Position numbers and translations under genes: made by a program | The notes under the pieces: generated by a model | The model's input: the letters and a program-made list of their open reading frames with translations, nothing else | Told to the model about the DNA's origin: nothing | The model's database searches: none | Shown: one piece after another, positions 23,727-31,841 of the stretch | Layout of the letters: the number at the start of each line of letters is the position of its first letter | How positions within the stretch are numbered: position 1 is the stretch's first letter | Assembly (NCBI GenBank): GCA_038203955.1 | Contig: JBBRDK010000005.1 | Coordinates: 9,199 to 73,198, forward strand | Direction of reading: 5' to 3' | Length of the DNA stretch: 64,000 bases | From: JALYUA01 sp038203955 | Lineage (GTDB): Bacteria; Acidobacteriota; Thermoanaerobaculia; UBA5066; Gp7-AA6

Positions 23727-24362
23727 TTACTTGGATCCGCCCGACGTCGACCGCGCGGTCTTGCCGGCGACCTTCGCGTTCAGCTCCTGGATCATCTTCA
23801 GGTGCTCCTGGAGGGTCGGGAGCGTCTTACTCGCGAACGCCTTGACCTCCGGGTCTTTGCCGCCGTTCGCTTCCTTCTGGAACTCGGCGACATCCTTCTT
23901 GTGGTCCTTGACCATGTCCGCGACGTACGCCTTGTCGAACGCGTCGCCCGAGAGCTTCGCCATCTTGTCCATCGCCGCCTTCTGAGCCGGATCGACCGCG
24001 CTCGGAAGCGTGATCCCCTTCGCGCTCGCGACCTGCTTCAGCTCGTCGTTCGCCTTCGAGTGGTCATCGACCATCTTCTGGCCGAACTGCTTGACGTCCG
24101 GGTTTGTCGCCTTGTCGGCCGCCATCTTGCCCATCTCCACCTCGGCCATTCCACCCTTCGCGGCGTCCATCACGAACTTCGAATCGGCGCTCTTGGCGGT
24201 GGAGCCGCTCATCGCGCTCGAGCCCATCTTCGAGCTCTTGGCCGTGTCCGGCGTTCCGCTCGTTCCGGTCGTTCCCTGGGTCTGAGCGGCCGCGTGAGCC
24301 GATCCCAGAACGAGAGCGCCCGCAGCCGCAGCGGCCATGAAAAGTGAGAGTTTCTTCGCCAT
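23727..24362 (-). CDS. DUF4142-domain secreted protein
   Basis: 211 residues. A signal peptide (MAKKLSLFMAAAAAGALVLG, cleaved near AHA) is followed by a Ser/Thr/Gly-rich low-complexity segment (about 28-60) and then the DUF4142 helical domain: KFVMDAAKGGMAEVEMGKMA, NPDVKQFGQKMVDDHSKAN and DMVKDHKKDVAEFQKEA. DUF4142 proteins are ferritin-like helical bundles in the periplasm, often repeated in genomes and stress-linked; no reaction is established. Single-gene unit with its own terminator downstream. Confidence 0.9.
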   Translation of the reverse strand: MAKKLSLFMAAAAAGALVLGSAHAAAQTQGTTGTSGTPDTAKSSKMGSSAMSGSTAKSADSKFVMDAAKGGMAEVEMGKMAADKATNPDVKQFGQKMVDDHSKANDELKQVASAKGITLPSAVDPAQKAAMDKMAKLSGDAFDKAYVADMVKDHKKDVAEFQKEANGGKDPEVKAFASKTLPTLQEHLKMIQELNAKVAGKTARSTSGGSK

Positions 24363-24465
24363 TTGTTCCCCCTTGAAATTGAATGGACGCGGGGCCCCGA
24401 TCGATACGAACGAGGCTCAACCGCAGAGAAAGAGGGAGCAAAGGCAGTGCCACTCGAACGCAAGC

Positions 24466-24500
24466 GACGCTCGACGCTGAACGCTCGACGCTCAACTCTC
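24466..24500. repeat. Heptamer array (array 6)
   Basis: Five units: GACGCTC, GACGCTG, AACGCTC, GACGCTC, AACTCTC. The stop codon of the CxxC protein gene (24492-24494) is inside the last two units. Situated between the DUF4142 start and that gene. Confidence 0.8.
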
Positions 24501-24689
24501 TTTAGGCAGATACCTCGCACAGGCCACCACGGGCTGCGGGGGATATCGGCGGAAAATCGGGCAGAAGATGAACACCGAGCGGGGCGTGCGGATGTATTTC
24601 GGGGGCGCCGCGCACGTGTGGCAGAGGCTGTCGGGAAAAGGGAGCGCCTCGGGGTCCGGAGGTTCCGGGGGTCCTTCGTTTCCGGTCAC
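24492..24689 (-). CDS. Small zinc-ribbon-like protein
   Basis: 65 residues from a GTG at 24689 that overlaps the epimerase stop (GTGA). The sequence has the pattern LCHTCAAP...FIFCP...RYPPQPVVACARYLP, four Cys in two pairs, matching a short family with CHxC near the N-terminus and a K/RYPxQPVxxC C-terminal motif found in Acidobacteria, Deltaproteobacteria and others. It probably binds one metal ion. Function unknown; coupling to the epimerase may only be operonic. Confidence 0.8.
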   Translation of the reverse strand: MTGNEGPPEPPDPEALPFPDSLCHTCAAPPKYIRTPRSVFIFCPIFRRYPPQPVVACARYLPKES

Positions 24690-25720
24690 GGGCGTCGCCC
24701 CTCGGTTGGCGCGGCCGCGGCCAGCGCGGCATCTTCGAGGGAATAGTCGGGAGCCGGCGCGCCGGCGCCGCTCTCCTTCTCCCACTCCGCAGTCCTCCGG
24801 AAGGCGGTCTCCGGAGCCGTGATCTCGCGCCAGTCGAGTTCCCGCCGGATCCGGGATGTGTCGTAAGAGATCGGCTGGGCGAAATTTCCCGCGGCCGCCA
24901 GATGGGGCGGCAGCCGCGCCTCGGCGAGCGCGACGACCTGCCCTTCCCATTCGAGCGCCCGGCCGAATGCCTGCGCCCGTTCCGCCATCGTCGGCGCCGT
25001 CTCTTCTCCCACGTTGTAGATGCGGCCGCGCGCCCTCTCCGCCGTCACCGCCAGCACGACGGCCTCGGCCACGTCGTCCACGTAACCGTGCGTCCAGCGA
25101 AACGCGGCGTGCGACTTGCCGAAGAGAATCGCGGGGCGGCCATCCGCGATCCTGCGCCATGCCGCTCCGAAGCGGTGCTGCCGATCGCCCGGACCGTACA
25201 CCGCCGGAAGGCGAAGGACGGTCCCCGGCATCGCGGGGTCGGACTGAACGACCCGCTCGACGAGGAGCTTTTCATAGTCCGCGAGATGATCCGGGAGACC
25301 TGGCATCCCTCGATACGGGAAGAGACTTTCCCGCATGGCCGAGTCTTCGGTCAGCGGCCGCGGATCCGGAGCTCCGCCTTCGCTTCCGGAGAAGACGCCC
25401 CACGCGCGGTACACGTCGCCGCTCGAGAGCGCCACCACGCGGCGCGCGATTCCGCGGAAAGTGCTCATCAGCGCGCGGGAGTCCGCCTCACCGATGGGCG
25501 CCATCGCGAGCACGACGTCCCAGGCGAGATCCGTCAGCTCGTCCGGAAAGGAGACGACCGGCGGCGCGGCGCCCGCGGCATGGACGTGCCGGACGCCGAA
25601 CGGGAGGGACGCCTCGTGCTCGCCGCGGTGATACACCGTGACGTGATGTCCGAGGTTGGACAGCCGCGTCACCACCCGAGGCCCGAGGAACCCCGTCCCG
25701 CCGACGACGAGGACACGCAT
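24686..25720 (-). CDS. NAD-dependent epimerase/dehydratase-like protein
   Basis: 344 residues of extended short-chain-dehydrogenase fold. GGTGFLGPRV is the nucleotide loop, LSSGDVYRAWG carries the Ser of the active-site strand, and the Tyr/Lys pair is DYEKLLVE (YxxK rather than YxxxK). The substrate-side segments include RLPAVYGPGD and TWRxxx-like WTHGYVDDVAEAVV. This pattern resembles atypical sugar-nucleotide epimerases, including CSP41/RNA-binding-like members; the exact substrate is unclear. Upstream partner of the zinc-ribbon gene. Confidence 0.85.
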   Translation of the reverse strand: MRVLVVGGTGFLGPRVVTRLSNLGHHVTVYHRGEHEASLPFGVRHVHAAGAAPPVVSFPDELTDLAWDVVLAMAPIGEADSRALMSTFRGIARRVVALSSGDVYRAWGVFSGSEGGAPDPRPLTEDSAMRESLFPYRGMPGLPDHLADYEKLLVERVVQSDPAMPGTVLRLPAVYGPGDRQHRFGAAWRRIADGRPAILFGKSHAAFRWTHGYVDDVAEAVVLAVTAERARGRIYNVGEETAPTMAERAQAFGRALEWEGQVVALAEARLPPHLAAAGNFAQPISYDTSRIRRELDWREITAPETAFRRTAEWEKESGAGAPAPDYSLEDAALAAAAPTEGRRP

Positions 25721-25744
25721 TCCGGCGGAGCATAGCGGGGAAAC

Positions 25745-25872
25745 GGGAGCCGAGCGACCAACGGGAGCGAGACGGCCGCGGTACGCGCGGTCAACTAGAC
25801 CGGGTATCGACGGAACGACCGTGGAAAGGAGCGGAACCGATCACGAGAACTGAAAACCTAAAACTCAAAACT
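25745..25872. repeat. 65-bp element copy C followed by heptamer array 7
   Basis: Copy C spans 25745-25810 and has the core reduced to CCGCGGTACGCGCGG, then TCAACTAG and GGGTATCG. The array at 25845-25872 has units GAGAACT, GAAAACC, TAAAACT, CAAAACT. Together they fill most of the gap between the epimerase start and the end of def. Confidence 0.8.
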
Positions 25873-25875
25873 CTC

Positions 25876-26391
25876 TCACCCGAAATTCACGGTGTAGGCC
25901 AGAGATCGCATGTCCGGCATCCGGTCGAGATAGACCAGACCGTCGAGATGGTCGATTTCATGCTGCAGGACCCGCGCGTGGTAGCCGGACGCCTCGAAGT
26001 CGACGGCTTTTCCGGAGCGGTCGAGCGCCCGCACCCGGATCGTCTCGAACCGGGGGACTACCCCTCCCCACAGAAACGGAACGGAAAGGCACCCCTCGGA
26101 GTCGGTTTCCATCGCGGCGCCGACGCCTTCATAGGACGCGTTGAAGAGCGCGGTCAAGGGAATCTCCTTCTCGTTGCGCCTGCGCTTCTCCGGGTGCACC
26201 TCGTAGAGGAACGCCCGAAGCGGGGTAAACACCTGAGGAGCGGCGATCCCCGTGCCCTCGTACTCCCGCATGGTGTCCTCAAGGTCGGCGAGGAAGGACT
26301 CGTAGTCGCCGCGGGAAAGGGCCCTCGGATCGACGTCCTGCGAACGAGCCCGGAGGACCTTGACTCCGAGCTTGGCGACTTTGAGAATCAT
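25876..26391 (-). CDS. def: Peptide deformylase
   Basis: 171 residues with all three family motifs: GTGIAAPQV (46-54), EGCLSVP (Cys101, metal ligand) and QHEIDHLDG (His144 and His148 ligands, Glu145 catalytic). Removes the formyl group from nascent N-terminal Met. An insertion with RRRNEKEIPLTALFN between the first and second motifs is longer than in E. coli. No fmt gene is adjacent. It lies downstream of tRNA-Phe with a paired heptamer array between. Confidence 0.95.
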   Translation of the reverse strand: MILKVAKLGVKVLRARSQDVDPRALSRGDYESFLADLEDTMREYEGTGIAAPQVFTPLRAFLYEVHPEKRRRNEKEIPLTALFNASYEGVGAAMETDSEGCLSVPFLWGGVVPRFETIRVRALDRSGKAVDFEASGYHARVLQHEIDHLDGLVYLDRMPDMRSLAYTVNFG

Positions 26392-26400
26392 GGGAGAGAG

Positions 26401-26518
26401 TTTTCGGTTCTCAGTTCTCAGTTCTCAGTTCTCCGCTCTCCGGTTTCGGGAAACGACCACCGCTAGTAACGCGAGCAGGAACAACCGACGGCTGATCGCT
26501 GAGAGCTGACAGCTGACA
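26401..26518. repeat. Paired inverted heptamer arrays (array 8)
   Basis: Left arm 26401-26449 has seven units (TTTTCGG, three TTCTCAG, then TTCTCCG, CTCTCCG, GTTTCGG). The right arm 26491-26518 has four units (GCTGATC, GCTGAGA, two GCTGACA) in the opposite sense. The core is 41 bp. Lies between the tRNA-Phe 3' end and the def start. Confidence 0.8.
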
Positions 26519-26528
26519 GCTTTATCGT

Positions 26529-26604
26529 TGGTGCCCAGGGACGGAATTGAACCGCCGACACAGGGATTTTCAGTCCCTTGCTCTACCGACTGAGCTACCT
26601 GGGC
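26529..26604 (-). tRNA. tRNA-Phe (GAA)
   Basis: A 76-nt cloverleaf reading GCCCAGG...CCTGGGC-A-CCA on the minus strand. The anticodon loop is CTGAAAA (anticodon GAA) on an AGGGA/TCCCT stem, and the T-loop is GGTTCAATTCC. The 3' CCA is encoded (26529-26531). Confidence 0.97.
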
Positions 26605-26833
26605 TCTCTCCGGGGCCGCGAGTGTAGCGAGATTCCCGCACACTGACAACGCCTTTCGGGCGCCGTTTCAGGCGCTTCCGCCCGCGAGCGGCGCCTCTCG
26701 CTTGCCCGGAGCGAACGTCCGGGTGGATCATGGGCGCGATGAAACCGAGGCGCCCTGCCGATCCCTTCCTCCCGTACCGCCGGGAATGCGCGAACGGCGC
26801 ATCTCGTTGTCCCGCCGAAGACTGGAGGTCCGG

Positions 26834-27739
26834 TTGAGAACCTTGGTCGCGCTCTGCCTCTCGGGCCTCGCCATGACTTCCGCGGCGCAGCAGCCCGCCC
26901 CGACGCCCGCGCCGGGCGGCATACCGCTTTCCGCCGGGAGTGCCGTGACGAGTCCGGGCAACGCCCGCTGGGCGGCGACTCCCGACGAGGCCATGGCGCG
27001 CGCCGCCTCGGAAGGGAAATTCGTGTACGTCGAGTTCGACGCGCCGAAATGTGGTCAGTGCCGGCGCATGGACGCGCTCCTCTACCCGGCCTTTCAGTTC
27101 GAAGCCGTCCTGCTGCCGATGGTTCCCGTGAAGATCTCACTGGCGTCGCCGGAGGGCCGCGAGCTGGCCAGGCGGTACGAGGTTCGAGAGACTCCCGCGG
27201 TGCTCGTGACGACGCCCGAGGGGCGCATCGTGTTCCAGATGCAGGGGTTCGCGAACGCGGAGGAGTTCTACCAGCGGATCACCCGGGACACTTCGGCGTA
27301 TCGCGCGTTTGAGCGGCGGGTCGATTCGCAGGACATCGCGAAGCTGAAGCCCCGGGAGGCGTTCGAGACGGGTCGCGAGCTCTACCAGCGGTCCGACTCG
27401 GCCGCCGCGCTTCCGCGTCTCAGGCGGGCGGCGTCGGCCCCGCAGTCGCCGCCCGCCGTCCGGGACGAAGCGCGCGAGATCCTCGCGGCGGTCGAGCTCG
27501 ACCTCGGCCAGGTAGCGAGCTCCCGGAAGACGATCGACCGCCTTCTGGCGACGTCGCGCGATCCCCTCCGCCGGGAACGCGCGGAGCTCTTCCGCGCGCA
27601 GCTGCCCCTGGCCGAGGACAAGCCCGCCGAAGCGCTCGCTCTCTTCAAGAAGTTCCAGAAAGACCATCCGAAGTCTCCCTACATCGAGCAGGTCAACGCG
27701 ATGCTCGCGCGTCTGACCGCCCCGCCTTCCAATCCATGA
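26834..27739 (+). CDS. Thioredoxin-fold periplasmic protein with TPR-like C-terminus
   Basis: About 301 residues from a TTG at 26834, chosen because it has a GGAGG ribosome site 6 bp upstream and directly opens a signal peptide (LRTLVALCLSGLAMTSAA). Earlier in-frame starts give an Arg-rich non-signal leader. The thioredoxin-like domain has KCGQCRRMD, a CxxC pair in the context of the SoxW/DUF255-like YyaL group, and RETPAVLVTTPEG with the cis-Pro. The C-terminal half (about 185-300) has helical repeat units (LYQRSDSAAALPRLRRAAS, ALALFKKFQKDHPKSPYI), TPR-like. Overlaps dsbD by 4 bp, so it is likely a redox partner of DsbD. Confidence 0.88.
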   Translation: MRTLVALCLSGLAMTSAAQQPAPTPAPGGIPLSAGSAVTSPGNARWAATPDEAMARAASEGKFVYVEFDAPKCGQCRRMDALLYPAFQFEAVLLPMVPVKISLASPEGRELARRYEVRETPAVLVTTPEGRIVFQMQGFANAEEFYQRITRDTSAYRAFERRVDSQDIAKLKPREAFETGRELYQRSDSAAALPRLRRAASAPQSPPAVRDEAREILAAVELDLGQVASSRKTIDRLLATSRDPLRRERAELFRAQLPLAEDKPAEALALFKKFQKDHPKSPYIEQVNAMLARLTAPPSNP

Positions 27740-29478
27740 CGGCGAGACGGGTGTTCGCGGCTCTCGTTCTCTTCGCGGCGGCGCTCGCGGTCGCGGCGGC
27801 TCCCGTTCCGAAGCCGGCGGAGATCGTCTCGTTCACCGCCCGGTTCGACGCGAACGGGAAGAGCGCGGGAACGGTGCGGATCGCGGCGAAAATCCTCGCC
27901 GGGTACCACGTCAACAGCCACACGCCCACCGAGGACTACCTGATCCCCACGTCGGTCGTGCTCGATGCGCCGGCGGGGTCGTCGGCGGGAGCGGCCGTTT
28001 ACCCGCCCGGGCTGATGAAGAAGTTCTCATTCGCCGAAAAGCCGCTTTCCGTCTACGAGGGCGCGTTCTCCGTCGAGGTTCCGGTGTCGTGGACCGGCGG
28101 CGCTCCCGCGGGGTTCTCGGGAAAGCTCGACTTCCAGGCGTGCAACGACACGCAGTGTTTCGCCCCGGCCTCCCTCCCGTTTCGCGCGGAGGCGGGCGGC
28201 GCGGGCGCCCCGCTCGCGGCCCTGGCGGGGGGTGCCGTGCCCCTGTCCTCCGCCCCCGCCGCCGGGAGCCGGGACGCCCGGGCGGCGGGCGCCTCGTCGG
28301 ACTTCGAGGAACAGTTGAACCGCCGGGGGCTTCCCGTCGTCCTGCTCCTGCTCTTCGCCGGCGGCCTCGCGCTGAATTTGACGCCGTGCGTCTATCCCGT
28401 CATTCCGCTGACTCTCTCCTTCTTCGCGGGCCAGGCGCCCGGCGACGGCCGGCGCGTGTTCCGCCTGGCGGCCATCTACGTGCTCGGGATGTGCACGATG
28501 TACTCCGCGCTCGGCGTCGCGGCCGCGCTATCGGGCCGCCTCTTCGGATCCGCCCTGCAGTCTCCCTGGGTCCTCGGCGGTGTCGCCGCCATCCTCGTCG
28601 CGCTCGCGCTCTCGATGTTCGGCCTCTACGACCTGCGCATGCCGAGCGCCCTCATGCAGAAGGCGGGCGCCCGGTCCGGCGCAGCGGGCGCCTACGGAAT
28701 GGGCCTCCTCGTCGGCGTCGTCGCGGCTCCCTGCGTGGGCCCGTTCGTCCTCGGACTGCTCGCCTTCGTCGCGGCCCGCCAGCAGGCCGGCCTCGGATTT
28801 CTCCTCTTCTTCGTTCTCTCGCTCGGCCTCGGACTGCCGTATCTCTTCCTGGGGGCATTCTCGGGAAGCCTGGCACGCCTGCCCCGCGCCGGCATGTGGA
28901 TGGAGTCCGTCAAGAAAGTCTTCGGCTGGGTCCTCCTGGCGATGGCGGCGTACTTTCTGCGCCCCGTCCTCCCCCGCCCGCTGGGCGACTGGCTGCTTCC
29001 GGGGGTTCTGCTGATCGCCGCGGTCTTTCTCGCCTTGCGGGGCACGGCGTGGAAGCCCGCGCTGCGGGCGTTCGCCGCCCTTCTCTTCGTCGCCGCGGCC
29101 CTTTTCTTCCGCCCCCGGGGGCGCGTGGACGCCGGCGGGCTCGAGTGGCGTCCGTACGCCGCGCAGACGATCGCCGCGGCCGGCCGAGCCGCCGTTATCG
29201 ACTTTTCCGCGGACTGGTGCCTCCCGTGTCGCGAGCTCGAGGAAAAGACGTTCTCGGATCCGCGCGTACGGGCTGAGCTCGAGCGCCGCGGCCTGTTCAA
29301 GGCGGACCTCACCCGATCCGGCTCTCCCGAGGTGGCCGCGCTGTCGGACAAGTACGCGATCCTGGGCGTTCCGACTCTCGTGTTCTTAGACGCCACGGGT
29401 CAGGAGCGGCGGGATCTGAGGCTCGTCGGGTTCGAGAGCCCCGAGGACTTCCTCGCGCGCCTCGCGAAGGCGCCATGA
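27736..29478 (+). CDS. dsbD: Thiol:disulfide interchange protein DsbD
   Basis: 580 residues with all three DsbD parts. After the signal peptide comes the periplasmic alpha domain with the reactive pair in FQACNDTQCF (Cys136 and Cys141). The membrane domain has eight helices and the paired Cys in NLTPCVYPVIP (Cys218) and VVAAPCVGPF. The C-terminal thioredoxin-like gamma domain has SADWCLPCRELE. It carries electrons from cytoplasmic thioredoxin to periplasmic thiol proteins. Translationally coupled to the upstream thioredoxin-like gene, a probable acceptor. Followed 12 bp later by convergent rnc. Confidence 0.95.
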   Translation: MTARRVFAALVLFAAALAVAAAPVPKPAEIVSFTARFDANGKSAGTVRIAAKILAGYHVNSHTPTEDYLIPTSVVLDAPAGSSAGAAVYPPGLMKKFSFAEKPLSVYEGAFSVEVPVSWTGGAPAGFSGKLDFQACNDTQCFAPASLPFRAEAGGAGAPLAALAGGAVPLSSAPAAGSRDARAAGASSDFEEQLNRRGLPVVLLLLFAGGLALNLTPCVYPVIPLTLSFFAGQAPGDGRRVFRLAAIYVLGMCTMYSALGVAAALSGRLFGSALQSPWVLGGVAAILVALALSMFGLYDLRMPSALMQKAGARSGAAGAYGMGLLVGVVAAPCVGPFVLGLLAFVAARQQAGLGFLLFFVLSLGLGLPYLFLGAFSGSLARLPRAGMWMESVKKVFGWVLLAMAAYFLRPVLPRPLGDWLLPGVLLIAAVFLALRGTAWKPALRAFAALLFVAAALFFRPRGRVDAGGLEWRPYAAQTIAAAGRAAVIDFSADWCLPCRELEEKTFSDPRVRAELERRGLFKADLTRSGSPEVAALSDKYAILGVPTLVFLDATGQERRDLRLVGFESPEDFLARLAKAP

Positions 29479-29489
29479 GAGTTATCGCT

Positions 29490-30206
29490 TCATGCGGGCA
29501 ACCGCCCCAGTTTCTTGAGTGCTTCCTTCGCCGCCTTTCGCTGGGCCTCCCGCTTTGAATTTCCCGTGCCGAGAGCGAACGTCTCGCCGTCCCAGAACAC
29601 CTCGACCACGAACACCTTTTCGTGGTCCGGGCCGTATTCGTCGACGATGCGGTAGTCGGGAAGAGGCAGACCGAGCGCCTGCGCGGATTCCTGGAGCGCC
29701 GTCTTGTAGTCGTGGAACGAGAGGTCGGCGAGGTCGATGCCGGCGATGTCGGGCGCGAAGACGCGCTGGATGAACTGGCCCGCCGCCGGCAGCCCGCCGT
29801 CCAGGTAAATCGCGGCCACGAGGGCCTCGAACCCGTCCGCCAGCAGGGAAAGCTTTTCACCGCCGCCGGACCGCGCTTCGCCCGTCCCCATCCGGAGAAA
29901 CCGGCCGATCTTGAGCTCGCGGGACTTCGTCGAAAGTGTCGCCGCCGACACCAGGTGCGCCTTGATCTTCGAGAGGGCGCCCTCCTGAAGGTTCGGGAAG
30001 TTGCGATAGATGAGATCCCCCACGACGAACCCCAGGACCGTGTCACCCAGGAACTCGAGGCGCTCGTTGTTCGGGGACGGAAGATCCCGCCGTTCGTTGG
30101 TGTACGACTTATGGGTCACCGCGCGAACGATCAGCTCGCGGTCGCGAAACGTGTAGCCCAGGCTCTCCTCGAGCTCCTGGAGGCCCTCCGCAACGGCTTT
30201 GCTCAC
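29490..30206 (-). CDS. rnc: Ribonuclease III
   Basis: 238 residues from a GTG at 30206. The signature NERLEFLGD (47-55) holds the catalytic acidic residues, with the second acidic cluster in LLADGFEALVAAIYLDGG. The C-terminal double-stranded-RNA-binding domain runs from about 165 to the end (DYKTALQESAQALG through GTGNSKREAQRKAAKEALKKLG). Cleaves double-stranded RNA in rRNA and mRNA processing. The tRNA-Leu 3' end is only 33 bp upstream on the same strand, with a perfect 15-bp tandem repeat between, so tRNA and rnc are probably on one transcript. No era gene follows. Confidence 0.96.
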   Translation of the reverse strand: MSKAVAEGLQELEESLGYTFRDRELIVRAVTHKSYTNERRDLPSPNNERLEFLGDTVLGFVVGDLIYRNFPNLQEGALSKIKAHLVSAATLSTKSRELKIGRFLRMGTGEARSGGGEKLSLLADGFEALVAAIYLDGGLPAAGQFIQRVFAPDIAGIDLADLSFHDYKTALQESAQALGLPLPDYRIVDEYGPDHEKVFVVEVFWDGETFALGTGNSKREAQRKAAKEALKKLGRLPA

Positions 30207-30210
30207 GCCA

Positions 30211-30240
30211 GTCTCGTCGGCCCTGGTCTCGTCGGCCCTG
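30211..30240. repeat. 15-bp direct tandem repeat between tRNA-Leu and rnc
   Basis: GTCTCGTCGGCCCTG occurs twice in perfect tandem (30211-30225 and 30226-30240). The second copy overlaps the encoded CCA end of tRNA-Leu by two bases. This looks like a recent duplication of the tRNA trailer / rnc leader. Confidence 0.9.
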
Positions 30241-30327
30241 GTACCGGAGGCCGGGGTCGAACCGGCACGGGCCTTTCGGCCCTCGGGATTTTAAGTCCCG
30301 TGCGTCTACCCATTTCGCCACTCCGGC
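30239..30327 (-). tRNA. tRNA-Leu (TAA)
   Basis: An 89-nt class II tRNA with a long variable arm (GAGGGCCGAAAGGCCCGT). The anticodon loop is CTTAAAA (anticodon TAA). The acceptor GCCGGAG pairs with CTCCGGT (one G-T pair), followed by A and an encoded CCA (30239-30241). Confidence 0.96.
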
Positions 30328-30475
30328 ATGACCGATGATGGTAGCAGAGCGACTGCATCGGCCCGGTGGGCCGCAGGCCACCCGAAGACGCCATCGGCGC
30401 GCTGGAGGAGTCGAAATCGCGCACCGCGCGAGGCTCCGGGACAGGCAATGGATCCGCGGGCGGTGAGATGGGAAA

Positions 30476-30673
30476 TCAGCGCGAGGCGTCTTCCCAGGAG
30501 GCGAGAGCGCGAAGGGCCTCTTCTTCCGCGCTGGCTTCGTCTCCCAGCCGGGAGATCGCGGGAAGGCATTTCTCCAGGGCCTTTGCGAGGCGCGTCGCGG
30601 CGTCGAGCTTTCGGATGATCTTGATCACGCCCTCAGACCGGAACGCGAAAACGGTCTCGCCACTGTCGAGCAT
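30476..30673 (-). CDS. Small hypothetical protein
   Basis: 65 residues from the ATG at 30673 (MLDSGETVFAFRSEGVIKIIRKL), helical in the second half with an acidic tail (EEEALRALASWEDASR). No family is recognised. Evidence for a gene is modest: the reading has sensible composition and no overlap with another gene, between two tRNA genes. A longer start at 30763 would add an Arg-rich leader of doubtful quality. Confidence 0.45.
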   Translation of the reverse strand: MLDSGETVFAFRSEGVIKIIRKLDAATRLAKALEKCLPAISRLGDEASAEEEALRALASWEDASR

Positions 30674-30802
30674 GTGATGACCTGACGACCTCTCCGCCGG
30701 CCGCTCGCGCATCACTTTCGCGCGTCTGTGCCGACACACGGCCGCGCTCCTGGTTGCGGCCACCGGCCGAGGAAAATAGCAAGGACTATGCCTCGGGGGG
30801 CC

Positions 30803-30844
30803 GGGTTGAGCGTTGAGCGTTAGAAGTTGAGAGTTGAGAGTAGT
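30803..30844. repeat. Heptamer array (array 9)
   Basis: Six units: GGGTTGA, GCGTTGA, GCGTTAG, AAGTTGA, GAGTTGA, GAGTAGT. Single arm, 33 bp downstream of the tRNA-Cys 3' end on the minus strand. Confidence 0.8.
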
Positions 30845-30876
30845 CGCTCAGAGTCCGTCAGGGGCCGGGCGATCAG

Positions 30877-30952
30877 TGGAGGCGACGGGCGGATTCGAAC
30901 CGCCGAATAAAGGTTTTGCAGACCTCTCCCTTAACCACTTGGGTACGTCGCC
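30877..30952 (-). tRNA. tRNA-Cys (GCA)
   Basis: A 76-nt cloverleaf on the minus strand. The acceptor GGCGACG pairs with CGTCGCC, then a T discriminator base (normal for tRNA-Cys) and an encoded CCA. The anticodon loop is CTGCAAA (GCA), and the T-loop is GGTTCGAATCC. Lies 86 bp downstream of lexA. Confidence 0.96.
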
Positions 30953-31038
30953 CCGGGGCCGCCGATTCTACCCGAAGGAAACGGCCCGCCACGCGTTGGA
31001 TCGGACTCCAGAGCGGGGATGTGGGCTGCCGCCTTTCA

Positions 31039-31641
31039 TTACGCGCTCGCGTAGTCGCGAATCAGGCCCGTCACGACGCCCTGCACGGTCACGTCGCGCG
31101 CGTCGGCCATGATCGGCTTCATCGCGGCATTGGCCGGCTGGAGCCGCACGCGGGCCCCCTCGGCGTAATACCGTTTCAGAGTGGCCTCGCCGCGCACGAG
31201 CGCGACGACGGTCTGGCCGTTCTGCGCGCTCGCCCGCCGCGCGACGACGACGTAGTCCCCATCGCGGATTCCATCCTCGACCATCGAGTCCCCGCGCACC
31301 CGGAGGACGAAGTGCTCGCCCTTCCCCAGAAGGGAGGAGGGAACTTCGATCGTCTCCTCGTTCGGAAAGGGCTCGATCGGCCGCCCGGCGGCCACGCTTC
31401 CGAGAAGGGCGATCTCGCGCGCGCCCCCTTCTTCCGCCGCCGGGGAGATGCCGCGGCTCCGGTTCCACTGCCGGGACAGGGCGCCTTTTTCCTCCAGGCG
31501 CTTCAAGTGTTTCTGGACGGTGCCGAAGGACGAGAGGTGAAACTTCTCCCGGATCTCCCGCTGGGTCGGAGAGATTCCTTTCTCGTCTCGATACGCCCGA
31601 AGGAAGTCCAAGATCTCTTTTTGCCGTTTTGTGAGGTTCAT
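31039..31641 (-). CDS. lexA: LexA repressor
   Basis: 200 residues and complete. N-terminal winged helix-turn-helix: LTKRQKEILDFLRAYRDEKG, SPTQREIREKF, TVQKHLKRLEEKG. The self-cleavage site is Ala85-Gly86 (SVAAGRPIEP), with the catalytic dyad Ser119 (RGDSMVEDG) and Lys156 (TLKRYY). It represses SOS genes and is inactivated by RecA-stimulated self-cleavage. The 200-bp upstream gap should hold its own operator, but I found no E. coli or Bacillus-type SOS box; LexA sites in this group are different. tRNA-Cys follows downstream. Confidence 0.96.
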   Translation of the reverse strand: MNLTKRQKEILDFLRAYRDEKGISPTQREIREKFHLSSFGTVQKHLKRLEEKGALSRQWNRSRGISPAAEEGGAREIALLGSVAAGRPIEPFPNEETIEVPSSLLGKGEHFVLRVRGDSMVEDGIRDGDYVVVARRASAQNGQTVVALVRGEATLKRYYAEGARVRLQPANAAMKPIMADARDVTVQGVVTGLIRDYASA

Positions 31642-31841
31642 TTCACTCGCTTGCCTTATGAAACATGGCCGATGGCCGTTCCCGACGAATCAGTAGAGCC
31701 GAGGGAACCACCGCGGCCGCGCCCCTGGCCATCGAGGAGCGGCCCATCGGCCCACCTCGGACAGCATGGGCGCAAAAGAGGCGTAAGTCAAGGGGCATCG
31801 TGAGTCCGGCGGCGATTGCCGTTCTGGTTCCCGCCCTTCCT

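Noticed and set aside
26425..26649. Frame translating to QVAQSVEQGTENPCVGGSIP
   Set aside because: Classical artefact of translating a tRNA-Phe gene; similar artefacts occur over tRNA-Leu, tRNA-Cys and tRNA-Pro.
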